Shown: positions 16,388 to 26,699 of the stretch, in pieces
Numbering within the stretch: the first letter of the stretch is position 1
Layout of the letters: every line of letters begins with the position of its first letter
Origin: JAOUJD01 sp963811265
GTDB lineage: Bacteria > Pseudomonadota > Gammaproteobacteria > Burkholderiales > Burkholderiaceae_F
Reading direction: 5' to 3'
NCBI GenBank assembly: GCA_963811265.1
Contig: CAWEQS010000005.1
Span: forward strand, 1 to 64,000
DNA: 64,000 nt
Notes under the pieces: generated by a model
What the model was told of the DNA's origin: nothing
What the model saw: only the letters and a program-made list of their open reading frames with translations
The model's database searches: none
Made by a program: the position numbers and the translations under genes

Positions 16388-16879
16388 ATGAACGCCAGAA
16401 CCTGCAAACGGAACCGCCTCACCGGCGCGCGCGGCTTCACGCTGATGGAGCTGATCGTCGCGATGGTGGTCATCGGCATCCTGGCCGCGATCGCCATCCC
16501 GCAGTACAGCCGAGTACATCAACCGGTCGCGGCGCGCCGAGGCGCAGGCGTTCCTGCTCGAGGTGGCTGCGCGCCAGCAGCACTTCCTGGTCGATCGGCG
16601 CCAGTACAACAACTTCAAGAGCGGCGAACTCAATAACGTCGAAGATTGCCAGCGGCCGGCGGCACTGGGCATGACGGCGCCCGGCGAAATGGTTCGACTT
16701 ACTACGACGTCACTTCGAGCGCGGTGGACAACAACGCCGCAACCCGCCGACGTTCACGTGTTCGCGGCGCCAAGGGCGCCCAGTCCGGCGAACGCTGCGG
16801 GACGATGCGGTCGACCAGGCGGGTGAGCGGTCGTACCAGCACAGGAGCAACCGGATGCTGGTCGCGCACGGGAACGTGA
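16388..16879 (+). CDS. pilE: type IV pilin-like protein, PilE type (frame breaks)
   Basis: A minor or major type IVa pilin. The prepilin peptidase site and hydrophobic helix are in the first frame: basic leader ending GARG, then FTLMELIVAMVVIGILAAIA and IPQYS, with the usual Glu5. After about 16510 the frame moves, and the family sequence continues as EYINRSRRAEAQAFLLEVA, ARQQHFLVDRRQYNN. Further shifts near 16690-16780 lead to SSAVDNNA, then GAQSGERCGTM and the typical end TSTGATGCW, with the pair of C-terminal Cys expected for the pilin disulfide loop. The stop TGA (16877-16879) overlaps the next start as TGATG. It heads the pilE-fimT-pilV-pilW-pilX-pilY1 operon. Confidence 0.75.
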
Positions 16880-17338
16880 TGCGCGCGCGCGGCTTCACAC
16901 TGATCGAAGCGCTGGTCGTCCTGTCGATCGCCGCCATCGTGCTGGCGATCGGGGCGCCGAACCTGTCTTTCCTCATCGCCTCGATGAACGCCCGATCGGC
17001 CAGTTTCGACCTGATCGCCGATCTCGCCCTCGCCCGCTCGGAGGCGATCAAGCGCAATGCGCCCGTGTACCGTCGAGCCGCTGGTGGCGGGAAACTGGTC
17101 GCAGGGCTGGCGCGTCACGGCCGGCGCCGCGACGCTGCGCCAGCGCGAAGCCCTGCCGCCTGCGCTGTCGGTCGCAGCGCGGCCGGCAACGGCTTGCAGT
17201 TCCGAGCCCAACGGCCGCATCGGCGCGGACACGGCGACGGCAACGTGACCTGGGCCATCACGTCTTCCAACGCCACGCCGCGTTGCGTGGTCATCACGCC
17301 GACCGGCGCGGCGCGTTCAAAGGCGGAGAGCCTGCTGA
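16879..17338 (+). CDS. fimT: type IV pilus minor pilin FimT/GspH type (frame breaks)
   Basis: A minor pseudopilin of the GspH/FimT group. The prepilin motif ARGFTLIEALVVLSIAAIVL follows a short basic leader, and the mature N-helix continues through NLSFLIASMNARSASFDLIADLALARSEAIKRN, the typical FimT helix. The beta domain is split between frames: LVAGNWSQGWRVTAG is in one and GNVTWAITSSN with RCVVITPTGAARS in another, so at least two single-base changes lie between 17055 and 17240. The start may be 16855 or 16879; the latter is chosen because it overlaps the previous stop. The stop (17336-17338) overlaps the pilV start as TGATG. The protein would prime pilus assembly in the inner membrane with PilV, PilW and PilX. 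Confidence 0.72.
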
Positions 17339-17887
17339 TGCGTCGCCTGACATCGCTCCGCCGCGCCCGCGGCTTCACGCTGATCGAGATCCTGGTCACG
17401 CTCGTCATCACCGCGGTCGGCATGCTTGGCCTCGCCGGCTTCGTCGTCCGCGCGACGACCCTCGGCGCCGATTCCATCCAGCGAGCGCGGGCGCGCGATG
17501 CTCGCTGAATGACATGGCGACGCGGATCAGCAACAACAAAGCGATCGCGGCGCAACTTCGTCAACGCCAACGATCGACATCGCAGCTCCAGGGCGCGGCC
17601 GTGGTGGACTGCGCCGGACTCGCGGGCGCCGCCTTGCAGCTGTGCCAGTGGAACAACCTGCTCGCCGGCGCCAACGACGGCGGCAGCGGCGCGGCGTTTC
17701 TCGGCTACCGCGGCTGCGTGACGCAGCCGAACGCCGGGCGAGCCTGTCTTCGTCGTCACCGTGACCTGGGGTTCGATAACGCCGGAGCGCCGCCCGCCGA
17801 CTCAGTGCGGGGCCGGCGTGTTCGGCGACGAGTCGCGGCGCCGCGTGCTTGCGTCTGCAGGTGCGCGTCGCGAACCTTGCGGCATGA
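17338..17887 (+). CDS. pilV: type IV pilus minor pilin PilV (frame breaks)
   Basis: The prepilin signature ARGFTLIEILVTLVITAVGM and LGLAGFVVRATTLGADSIQR is intact and matches PilV, which has a Gly/Leu-rich second half of the helix. Downstream the frame shifts near 17505 into LNDMATRISNNKAIAA, a PilV-type segment, and then again into stretches with VVDCAGLAGAALQLCQWNNL, FLGYRGCVT and VTVTWGS. The final residues VANLAA end at a TGA (17885-17887) that overlaps the pilW start as ATGA. The N-terminal part is secure, while the C-terminal half is a patchwork of three frames. The role is as a minor pilin forming the priming complex and contributing to the pilus tip. Confidence 0.7.
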
Positions 17888-18954
17888 ACCGGAACGCCGA
17901 TGACATCGCACCTTCCTCTCCGCACCGTCCAGCCAGCGCGGCTACACGCTGATCGAGCTGGTCATCGCGCTCGGCCTCGGCGTCGCGATCCTGCTGGCGC
18001 TGACGCTGATGTTCTCGAGCAACTCGGGCAACCAGCAGGAACTCGAGCGCACCGTTCGCCAGATCGAGAACGCGCGCTTCTCGGTGGACACACTGACCGA
18101 AGACGTGATGCACGCCGGGTTCTACTCGGAGTTCAACCCGAACCGCGCCGATCCGCCCGCCGTCTATACGTCACCCGATCCGTGCGCCACCGCGACGACA
18201 CGCGCAGGGCTGGGTGCAGCCCGACCCGGCCGCCGGCACCGCCGATCAGGTGCCGCGCCCGTGTGCAGGGCATCCCGGCAGCCACGGTCGTCGATCGGCT
18301 GCCTGGCCAACCGGCGCGCCAACACCGAAGCGCTCGTGATCCGACGTGCGGAAACCGGCCGCCCCGATCTCGCTGACGGCCGCCGCGCACCGACAACCTG
18401 TACATCCAGACGTCGCGCTGCCGGGACGAATGGGGGCAGTTCCGCGTCGCCGCGGCGCCGTCCGCGGAGCCCGAGAAGACGTTCAACCTGCGGCACGCCG
18501 AACTGCGCCGCCGGCAACGTCAACAACGCCGTGCGGCGGCTGCTGCAGCGGACCTACTTACGTCGCCACCTGCAACGACTGCGCGCGCCAACGACGGCAT
18601 TCCGACCCTGAAGCGGGTCGAGATGATCGACGGCGTGCTGCGCACGACGTCGATCGCCGAGGGCGTCGAGAACCTGCAGTTCGAGTTCGGGGTCGACACC
18701 AGCGGCGACGGCGTTCCGGACACCTTCGCTCGACGGCCGGCGCCGTTGCCGCGCGCCGACTGGCAGAACGTCGTCTCGGTGCGCATGCACGTGCTGACGC
18801 GCAGCACGCAACCCAGCCCGGGCTACGTCGAGACGCGGACCTACCAGGTCGGGCCCAACGTCACGCTCCGGCCGCGGGGCTCACCGACGGCTTCAAGCGC
18901 ACGCTGCTGTCGACGACGGTGCGCCTGAACAACGTCGGCGGCCGGAGGGAATGA
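17884..18954 (+). CDS. pilW: type IV pilus minor pilin PilW (frame breaks)
   Basis: After a leader in the first frame (from ATG 17884) the frame changes and the prepilin signature QRGYTLIELVIALGLGVAI appears. The PilW-type helix follows with SNSGNQQELERTVRQIENARFSVDTLTEDV and MHAGFYSEFNP, the last phrase being characteristic of PilW. Several more shifts between 18180 and 18560 break up the beta domain; recognisable pieces include EGVENLQFEFGVDTSGDGVPD, then VVSVRMHVLTRS, a conserved PilW motif, and LLSTTVRLNNVGGRRE at the end. The total length of about 355 residues agrees with PilW. The stop overlaps the pilX start as TGATG. Confidence 0.7.
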
Positions 18955-19564
18955 TGGCGACCGCATGCACGCGAACGGGGCTCGACGCTGATCGTCTCGC
19001 TGGTCTTCCTCCTGGTGTTCCTCGTCATGGCGCTGTCGATCTTCCGCGGCTCGCTGACCAGCTCGCAGGCGATCGGCAACATGCAGTGGCGCAACGAGGC
19101 GATCGCGGCCGCCAACGAGGCGATCGACCGCGCTGCTCAGCAAGCCGACTGTCGCGACCAGACGGCGACGGTTGTCACTGCCAGGTCAACGCGCGCTGCG
19201 CGGTATTCCCGTACGACGTCGAACGGCGACGGCAACAACGAGATCGCTCGTCGACTTCCCGACCGTCAACGGCGTGACCGGCCCGCAGTGCCTGTCCGCG
19301 TGCGGCCGATACCGGTCCACGGCGCTCGAGTCCCACGCGTGCAGCGGACGCCGGCTGCTTGGCGAGTTCCAGCGCCGGCGGCATCGCGGTCGCGAAGCCG
19401 CCGGCGGAGCGACGCCGACGACCGGTCCGCCGTCGCTCTGTTCGAACTCCGAGTGGTCGATGACCGTTCGTGCGGCCGATGCCGTCGACCAGCACGAGCG
19501 TCGATGTCGTCCAGGGCTTCGCGGTGCGCGTCCCGACCGTGTCCGTCCCGCCGACTGCGAGTAG
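18954..19564 (+). CDS. pilX: type IV pilus assembly protein PilX (frame breaks)
   Basis: From ATG 18954 a short leader is followed, after one extra base near 18973, by ERGSTLIVSLVFLLVFLVMA, the PilX version of the prepilin motif, where Ser replaces the usual Phe after Gly. LSIFRGSLTSSQAIGNMQWRNEAIAAANEAIDRA continues the mature helix and is typical of PilX N-terminal domains. The rest is spread over frames, with pieces such as LVDFPTVNGVTGPQC and LCSNSEWSM, then TSTSVDVVQGFAVRV before the stop at 19562-19564. The start at 18954 is preferred to 18951 because the first overlaps the pilW stop in the TGATG pattern used elsewhere in the operon. PilX binds the PilY1 adhesin at the pilus tip. Confidence 0.65.
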
Positions 19565-19635
19565 CCGCCCGTCGACAGCGCACCGCCTTCCACGCTTTCC
19601 GATCAGACGCACTCGACCTCAATCAGGAGCACCAC

Positions 19636-22600
19636 ATGAACCGCACATCGACTCCTTCGCGCTGGCGTCAATTCGGTCGCCGCGGCGCTCGCGGCGGTCG
19701 CCGTGCATGGCCCGTCCGGCGCTGCCGACATCGACATCTACGCGAGCAGCGAAGGGGCGCCGTGCCCAACGTGATGTTCTTCCTCGACAACACATCGAAC
19801 TGGTCGACGCCAGAAGCAGGCCTGGACCCCGCAGGACAGCTGGGACAACGTGCAAGTGCCACGACCTGACGCCAACGAACTGGCGAAGCACGTGCAAGGA
19901 CGCAATCGAGACGATCTTCTACGTCGGACGAGCTCGAGCTTCGAAGCGGCCGTGGGAAAACGGGTTCAACAACTGGACAAACAAAACGGCTCGCACTCAC
20001 CGCAGGGCGTCGTCGAAGTGCGCGCGCTCAAGCTGGTGCTGAACGCGCTGGTGTGCGGTCTGACGACCGCGCACTGAAGCCGCTGAACGTCAACGTCGGC
20101 CTGTCGATGTTCAGCGCCGACAAGGGATCGGCGCGCAGCACCGGCGACGCGGTCGCATTCATCCACCACGCGATGCAGAAGCTGACTGGACCGTCGACCA
20201 CCGGCGACCTGCAAGGCGCTGCTCGACAAGCTCGACCCTCGACCAGACATCCGCAACCCGCGTAACAAGGCGCCGTCGGACGCCGACTACGGCGCGGCGT
20301 TCTACGAGATCTTCAAGTACTTCGGCGGCTACACGAACCCGACGCTGGCGGCAACGCGGCCTCCGACCGCCGGCATCGCCGGTCGGCGCGACCGGATACG
20401 GCCCGATCCGCTTCTCGCAAGCCCAACACGCTCGACGACCCGGCCGCGTTCACCGACGCGCAACAAGCATGACCTACAAGAGCCCGATCACGCCGGACGG
20501 CGCCTGCGGCAACAACTACCTCGTCCTCGTCGGCAACACGTATCCGAACGACGGAGCCACAACGCCGGCCCGACGAGCTTCCAGGGCCTCAACTACACGC
20601 CGCCGGCGCTGTCGCCGCTGTCGTCGGATACCGATCGCTTCGCCGACGAGTGGAGCTACTTCCTGGCCAACACCGACGTCAGCGACGCGAGCGGCATGCA
20701 GCGCGTCTTCACGTACGCGATGAACGTCTACAACGACAAGCCAGATACCGAGCCAGACGAAGCTACTCAAGTCGATTGCGGCAGCGGCGGCATGGGCGGC
20801 TCGGCATACATCGAAGTCGGCGGCGACCTGTACAAGCTGGTCAAGGCGTTCAAGGACATCCTGCTCGAGGTCGCGGCCGTCGACAGCGTTTTCACCGCGA
20901 CCACGCTGCCGGTCTCGACCACGACGCAGGGCACGTTCCTGAACCAGGTGTTCGTCGGCATGTTCCGGCCGGACGCGCAATTCAGCCCGCGCTGGGTCGG
21001 CAACCTGAAGCAGTACCAACTCGGTTTCAAGAACGGCAACCTCGAACTCGTCGACGCCAAGGGCGAGAGCGCCGTGCTCGGCAGCACCGGGTTCTTCTCG
21101 CCGCTGGCCGAGAGCTTCTGGACCGAAGACGACGTGTTCTTCACCAACCTCAGGTCCGGCAACCCGCCGTCCGCAAGCGACCTGCCCGACGGCTCCATCG
21201 TCGAGAAGGGCGGCGTGGCGCAGCGGCTGCGCAGCGAACAACTTGCAGAGCGCCGGGAGCCGCAAGGTCTACACGCTGCCGTCGACGCCGCCTGCAGCGG
21301 GCACGTCATTGTCCAGCTACCGTTCACGGGTTCGAACCGCTGACGGTCTCGCCGGCAACTTCACGCCGCCGAGATCGCGTGGGTGCGCGGCGAAGCGAAT
21401 GCGCCACGGGCCCGGGCGCCGAGGAGTTCGTCGGCTCGACGGAGGTCACGCCGAAGACCGACCGCCACGGCCAAGAACCTTGGGACGACGGGCGCCCGCC
21501 ACAGCATCCACGGCGACGTGCTGCACTCGCGCCCGGTCGCCATCAACTACGGCACCGGCGGCGGTCGTCGTGTACTACGGCTCCAACGACGGGTTCCTGC
21601 GCGCGATCGACGGCAGCAAGACGGCACGCGACCGGAGGGCGACGAACTATGGGCGTTCGTCGCGCCCGAGCACTACCGATGCTCAAGCGGCTGCGCGCCG
21701 GCACGCCGAAGCTGCATCTGCCCGAGACCACCTCCGCGGGCGCATTGCAGCCCAAGGCGACCGACACAGCGGCGAAGGACTACGCCTTCGATGGTCCGAT
21801 CGGCTCGTACGTGCGGTACAGCACGAGCGGGACCGTCGAAGAAGGCAATGATCTTCGCGGCGATGCGCCGCGGCGGCAAGGCCGTGTACGCATTCGACGT
21901 GACCACCCGTCCGATCCCAAGTTCGAAGTGGAAGATCGACGCGAGCGGCAACTTCAGCGACCTCGCGCAAACCTGGTCGATGGCGAAGCCGATCGTCTAC
22001 AAGTCGCACGTCCGGCGCTCCCCCGGTGGTCGTGATGATGGGCGGCGGCTACGACGCCGTCGCCGAGGAGACGAACGCCGGTGCCGCACCGCCGGCAACC
22101 GGGTCTACTTCATCAACGGCAGCAGACGGAACGCTGCCTCAAGTAGCGTGACCACCGAGTTCTCGGTTGCAGCCGACGTGACCGTCGTCGACCTGCAGAA
22201 CGACGGCATCCCGGACCGCGCCTACGCGGTCGACGTGCGTGGCAACGTCTACCGAGTAGACCTGCCGTCGAGCAACGTCCTCAATCCGACGAGTTGGACC
22301 AACGTGAGCGCGATCCGGATCGCCGAACTCGGCGGCAAGGCGTTCTACGCGCCCGACGTGGTGGTGACCCAGGACTTCGTCGCGGTGCTGGTCGGAACGG
22401 GAGACCGCGAGAAGCCGCTGCTGACATCCAAGCTCTGGGGCGAAGGCAATGCCGAGGGCTTCTTCATGATCAAGGACACCAAGGTCGGCCTGCCGGCACC
22501 TGGCACTCCGTTCAAGGTGAGCGACCTGTCGCTGATCGCCCGCGTCAACAAGGACACGATGTTGGTCGAGTCGGTCGCGCCGGATGCAGACAAGGCCAAG

Positions 22601-22972
22601 AACGGCTGCTACATGACGCTCGCGGAGAACGGCGAGAAGGTGGTCAATGCGCCGACCACCATCGGCGGCGTGGCCTACTTCGGCACCAACCGGCCCGCGC
22701 CGGGTAACTCGTTGGTCTGCCGGGCGGGTCTGGGAGAGGCCTATGCGTACCGCTTCCCGCTGTTCTGCAAGACGCCCACCAATATAAGGCTGGCCACCGA
22801 CGGGCTTCCGCCGTCACCAGTCGCCGGCGTCGTCCTGATCGACGGCAAGAAAGTGCCGTTCATCATCGGCGGCGGCACGCGCGGATCGCCGTTCTTGCCG
22901 GAAGAGCCCAAGCCAGCCGTCCCGCCCGTGCGCCAGCGGCAGTTCTGGTACATCGACAACGCCAACCGCTAG
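19636..22972 (+). CDS. pilY1: type IV pilus tip adhesin PilY1 (many frame breaks)
   Basis: A secreted protein of about 1,100 residues, reconstructed across frames. The N-terminal region reads VPNVMFFLDNTSNWS, the usual start of the PilY1 von Willebrand-like part. A long intact block from 20696 to 21225 includes ADEWSYFLANTDVSD-type sequence and FTATTLPVSTTTQGTFLNQV. The C-terminal beta-propeller shows HGDVLHSRPVAINYG and VVYYGSNDGFLRAIDGS. A calcium-binding loop VDLQNDGIPDRAYAVD (D-x-x-N-D-G-x-x-D pattern) is followed by GNVYRVDL and VLVGTGDREKP, both strongly family specific. The last 1.1 kb is one clean frame ending at 22972. The start ATG has AGGAG at 19625-19629. Frame breaks are concentrated at 19.65-20.6 and 21.2-22.1 kb. 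A signal peptide is expected but falls across a frame break. Confidence 0.78.
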
Positions 22973-23028
22973 AACGGTGTAGCTGCACGCAGTTGGCAAT
23001 GGCCAGGTAAGAATGGGGCTTTGAACGA

Positions 23029-23057
23029 AACGGCGCCGACAGGCGCCGTTTCTCTTT
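23029..23057 (+). terminator. intrinsic terminator after pilY1
   Basis: A 9-bp perfect stem, AACGGCGCC with GGCGCCGTT, and a four-base GACA loop are followed by TCTCTTT. It lies 57 bases after the pilY1 stop and ends the pilus operon. Confidence 0.85.
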
Positions 23058-23076
23058 GCAGCTATCGTTCCGCCCC

Positions 23077-24603
23077 ATGCGCCGCGTCCTCGACTTCACC
23101 ACGACCGCTTCGCGCCATGCCGTCGTGTGGGCGATGCGGGCGGCGGCGCTGTTCATCGCCGGCTGCCTGCTCCTCGCGCTCGGCTTCACGCTGTACGCCG
23201 TCAACGCGCTGCCGGACCTGCAGCCGTGGCACACCACGCGGCTGACGAAGGAGTTCGACGCGCTCAGGCACGCGCGGATGGACTTCGCCGGCTACGTGGC
23301 CCTCGAGAAGGAACTGTTCGACGAGGCCGCGGCTGTCTCGGCGACGTGGCGCGACCGCGGCGAAACGTTCGAGCACAGCCGGTTCAACGCCGCGGGCAGC
23401 ATGCGGAAGCTGGCCGACGGCGCGCCGTACAACCGCTCGTTCCGGCTGACGCCAGCAGCGCCGATCGGCGGCGCGCTGCTCGTGCACGGGCTCACGGATT
23501 CGCCGTACTCGGTGCGCGCCGTCGCCGAAGTGCTGTACCGCAGCGGCTTCGAGGTCACCGTGCTCCGCCTGCCCGGCCACGGCACGCTGCCGTCGATGAT
23601 GACCGAGATGCACGCGCGCGACTGGCAGGCGGCGGTCGAGCTCGCGGCGCGCGACGTCGCGGCCCGCACGCCGCCGGGCGCGCCGTACTACGTCGGCGGC
23701 TACTCGACCGGCGCCTCGCTGGCGCTCCACCACACGCTGCGAACCCTCAAGGACGACTCGGCGCGGCGGCCGACGCGCGTGCTGCTGCTCTCGCCCGCGA
23801 TCCAGCTGACGCCGGCCGCGGCACTCGCGAACGTGATCGACTTCTTCTCGATCATTCCGGTCCCGGTGCTCGAAAAGGTGCGCTGGCAGGAAGTGGTCGC
23901 CGAGTACGACCCGTACAAGTTCAACTCGTTTCCGGTCAACGCCTCGCGGCAGGTGAACCGGGCGACCAACGCGCTGCAGGACGAACTCGCGGCGGCCGCG
24001 GCGGACGGCCGCATCGCCTCGATGCCGCCGGTCGTCACCTGGCAGTCGGTCGTCGACTCCACCGTCGGCTCGGCGCCGACGGTCGACGTGCTGTACGCGC
24101 GGCTGAGCGGCGCGCAGCACCGCCTCGTGATGTTCGACGTCAATCGAAGCGTCAAGCTGGCCAGCGTGCAGCGGCCGGGCGCGCGCGAACTGATCGAACG
24201 CGTGGCGCGCGGCGAACGCCGCTACACCCTCGAACTGGTGTCGAACGCGTCGCCCGCGACGCTCGACATCGCGCTGTACCGGCTGGTGCCGGGCAAGCCG
24301 GTTGAAACGGTTCAGACCGGGCTGGCCTGGCCCAGTGAACTGGTCTCGCTCGGCCACGTGGCGCTGCCCTTCCCGCCGGACGATCCGGTCTACGGCATCC
24401 GGCCCGGCAGCGGACGGGACGGCCTGCCGAGCCTCGGCTCGCTGCTGCTGCGGGGCGAGTCGGGCGCCCTGACGGTGTCGCTCGGTTCGCTGACCCGCGT
24501 TCGCAGCAATCCGTTCTGGCCGGTGATCGAAAGCCAGATCGAGGCCATGGCCGCGGCCGACGTCCAGTCGACGGGCGCTACGCCTTCGCGCGCGGCGCGT
24601 TGA
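23077..24603 (+). CDS. membrane-anchored alpha/beta hydrolase
   Basis: A 508-residue protein with one N-terminal transmembrane helix (about residues 20-45) and a serine hydrolase domain of the Hydrolase_4/lysophospholipase type. The oxyanion strand is GGALLVHGLTDSPYS, the RLPGHGTLPS loop follows, and the nucleophile elbow is GGYSTGAS with the catalytic Ser. The C-terminal third beyond the hydrolase fold (MFDVNRSV onwards) is family-specific sequence of unknown role and carries the predicted end. The ATG at 23077 lies just behind the pilY1 terminator. The 3' end overlaps the convergent permease gene by 26 bases. The physiological ester or amide substrate is not evident. Confidence 0.8.
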   Translation: MRRVLDFTTTASRHAVVWAMRAAALFIAGCLLLALGFTLYAVNALPDLQPWHTTRLTKEFDALRHARMDFAGYVALEKELFDEAAAVSATWRDRGETFEHSRFNAAGSMRKLADGAPYNRSFRLTPAAPIGGALLVHGLTDSPYSVRAVAEVLYRSGFEVTVLRLPGHGTLPSMMTEMHARDWQAAVELAARDVAARTPPGAPYYVGGYSTGASLALHHTLRTLKDDSARRPTRVLLLSPAIQLTPAAALANVIDFFSIIPVPVLEKVRWQEVVAEYDPYKFNSFPVNASRQVNRATNALQDELAAAAADGRIASMPPVVTWQSVVDSTVGSAPTVDVLYARLSGAQHRLVMFDVNRSVKLASVQRPGARELIERVARGERRYTLELVSNASPATLDIALYRLVPGKPVETVQTGLAWPSELVSLGHVALPFPPDDPVYGIRPGSGRDGLPSLGSLLLRGESGALTVSLGSLTRVRSNPFWPVIESQIEAMAAADVQSTGATPSRAAR

Positions 24604-25481
24604 CCAGCACGATCCCGGCGCCGACGAGCAGCGCGCCGAGCCCGAAGACCGGCGTGAGGCGCTCCCCGAGCAGCATCACGCCGAACGCGACACCGGCCAG
24701 CGGCGTCAGGAATCCGAACACCGCGAGGCGGCCCGCGAGATACCGGGTCAGCAGCCAGAACCAGATGAGATAACCGGCAAAGGCGACGATCACGCCCTGG
24801 TAGACGAGGCTGCCGACCGCGAGCGGCGTCAGCCGCACGACGCCGGGCTCGCCGAGCGCGAGCGAGATCAGCGGCAGCGCCACGGCCGACAGGCCCGAGC
24901 TGGTAGCCGAGGGTCTTGGTCGCCGAAGCCTGCGCCAGCCGCGTCGCGCGGATCACGACCGTGGTCGACGCCCAGAACGCCGCGGCCAGGACGCCGCACA
25001 GATCGCCCAGGACCGTTCCCGTTTCGCCGCCGAGCAGCCCGTCGGCAAAGGCGACGACGATGCCGCCGAACGCGACCAGCGTGCCGGCCCACTGGATCGC
25101 CGACAGGCGCTCCCCGGGCACGAAGAGCGCCAGGCCGAGCGCGGTGAGGCACGGCGCGAGGTACAGGAACACGACCATGCGCGAGGCGGTCGTGTGGGGC
25201 AGGCCGTAGTAGATGAAGAAGAACTCGGCGGCGAAGAGCATCCCCGCCACGAGGCCGGGACCCAGCGTGCCGTCGCGGTCGAACAGCGCCAGCGACCGCG
25301 CGCGCGCCCACGCGAGCAGCAGCGCCGTCGCGACGATGGAGCGGATCCCGCCCTGCATCACGGGGGAGACGTCGGGAAGCGCGACCTTCACGGCGACCTG
25401 CTGCAGGCCCCACAGCAGGCAGCAGCCGACCATCAGCGCATACGCGTTGGCATCGAGCGGCAGGCGGGACGTCGGGTTCAA
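24578..25481 (-). CDS. EamA/RhaT family (DMT superfamily) permease (one frameshift)
   Basis: A ten-helix drug/metabolite transporter with two EamA repeats, about 300 residues. The first repeat shows MVGCCLLWGLQQVAVKVAL and HTTASRMVVFLYLAPCLTALG, and the linker contains the GERLSAIQWAGTLVAFGGI signature. The second repeat begins after a frame change at about 24895, where one extra C separates GYQLG from LSAVALPLISL, and ends LGERLTPVFGLGALLVGAGI. The probable start is TTG at 25481, which overlaps the stop of the phosphatidyltransferase gene in the pattern TTGA. The physiological substrate is unknown; family members export amino acids or other metabolites. Confidence 0.8.
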
Positions 25482-26053
25482 CGCTGCCCGGCCGCGGCCG
25501 CTCCGCGCCTGGACCTCACGGCCCGGCGGCCCCAGGTCCAGACATAGTGGATCCCCGAGCCGACGATGGTCGCGGTCACGAGGACGAACAGCGGCGGCAG
25601 GAAGGCAGTGACCTCGATCAGCCGCGCGGCGTCCGCCAGCAGGGCCGAGAGGACGCAGAACTCGAGCACGGTGTTGAACTTCGACAGCCAGCTCGGTGCC
25701 ATCTCGACGCGGCCGACGATGAAGTGAAATGCCACCGCGCCCGCGACGATCACCAGGTCGCGCACGACGATCGCGGTCGCGAGCCAGAGCGGGACCAGCG
25801 CCTGCGACGCGAGCACGATCGTGACGGCCAGCATCGTCAGCTTGTCCGCCAGCGGGTCGGCGATCGCGCCGAGCCGCGTGCGCAGGTTCCAGTGCCGGGC
25901 GATCAAGCCATCCGCAAGATCACTTATGGCGGACACGACGAACACGGCGAAGGCGGCCACGAAACGCTGCTCGACCAGCAGCAGGACGAGCACCGGAATC
26001 AGCACGAAGCGCAGCGCGGTGATCAGGTTGGGCAGGTGCCGCATGTCGCCCAT
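25478..26053 (-). CDS. CDP-alcohol phosphatidyltransferase, PgsA-like
   Basis: A 191-residue membrane enzyme beginning MRHLPNLITALRFVLIPVL, the typical PgsA start, with the CDP-alcohol motif at residues 45-67: Asp, Asp-Gly, Ala-Arg, then Gly, Asp and the last Asp in the spacing expected for catalysis. Five to six hydrophobic segments fit the fold. The nearest named function is CDP-diacylglycerol-glycerol-3-phosphate phosphatidyltransferase, which makes phosphatidylglycerol phosphate. Other CDP-alcohol enzymes share the motif, and a second, canonical pgsA (usually beside uvrC) may exist outside the window. It is translated ahead of the EamA gene in a two-gene unit. Confidence 0.85.
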   Translation of the reverse strand: MGDMRHLPNLITALRFVLIPVLVLLLVEQRFVAAFAVFVVSAISDLADGLIARHWNLRTRLGAIADPLADKLTMLAVTIVLASQALVPLWLATAIVVRDLVIVAGAVAFHFIVGRVEMAPSWLSKFNTVLEFCVLSALLADAARLIEVTAFLPPLFVLVTATIVGSGIHYVWTWGRRAVRSRRGAAAAGQR

Positions 26054-26161
26054 ATGTTAGAGGACGGCGTCCGCCTCTAGAATCGCCGCTCCACCCGGCC
26101 GCGCCTCCACAGGCTCGCGCGGCACGGTTCGGCGTCGGAACGTTGGTCAGGGAGGCTTCGC

Positions 26162-26641
26162 TTGATCGATCGAGACGTCATCGCATTCCTCGACGGCCGC
26201 CGGGTCGCGGTGTCGATCGCGTCGCGCAGCGAACACTGCATCCCCTCGGTGACCCGCGCGCTCGGCTATCGCATCAGCGCGGATGCCAGCGAGTTCGCCA
26301 TCTTCGTGCCGCGCCAGGCCGAGCGCGTTCTCGCGGACCTGAGGACCACCGCGCAGGCGGCCGTCGTGTTCACCGAACCGAGCACGCACAAGTCGGTGCA
26401 GGTGAAGGGCAGCAACGCGCGCATCACTCCGCTGGAAGAAGGCGACTGGCCGGTGATCAGCGCCTACGCGGACGATCTCGTGGCCGAGATCTGCCCGCTG
26501 GGCTACGCGGAACCGCTCATCCGGAAGATGGTGGAGTGCACACCGCAGCAAGTGCTCGCCGTCCGCTTCGCGCCAACGGCCGCCTTCGGGCAGACGCCGG
26601 GGCCGCGCGCGGGGGCCGCGCTGAGCGAGGTCAAGCCGTGA
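26162..26641 (+). CDS. small flavin-fold protein, pyridoxamine-phosphate-oxidase-like
   Basis: A 159-residue protein that looks like the FMN-binding split barrel of the pyridoxamine 5'-phosphate oxidase superfamily. The pattern is SIASRSEHCIPSVTRALGYRI (strand, then polar residue plus P-x-x-x-R-A), AVVFTEPSTHKSVQVKGSNARI in the middle, and a C-terminal VLAVRFAPTAAFGQTPGPRAG that is characteristic of a group of uncharacterised proteins. It has no known substrate. The start at 26162 is TTG; the next possible start would cut into the fold. A split-barrel-GAF protein follows 58 bases downstream on the same strand, so the two are probably a functional pair. Heme, flavin or F420 binding is possible but no ligand can be named. 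Confidence 0.55.
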   Translation: MIDRDVIAFLDGRRVAVSIASRSEHCIPSVTRALGYRISADASEFAIFVPRQAERVLADLRTTAQAAVVFTEPSTHKSVQVKGSNARITPLEEGDWPVISAYADDLVAEICPLGYAEPLIRKMVECTPQQVLAVRFAPTAAFGQTPGPRAGAALSEVKP

Positions 26642-26699
26642 GCGCGCACGGCCGCTCCGAAGCGCTCACCCCGGCGCGCGCAGCGCGGAGGGTTACCCC

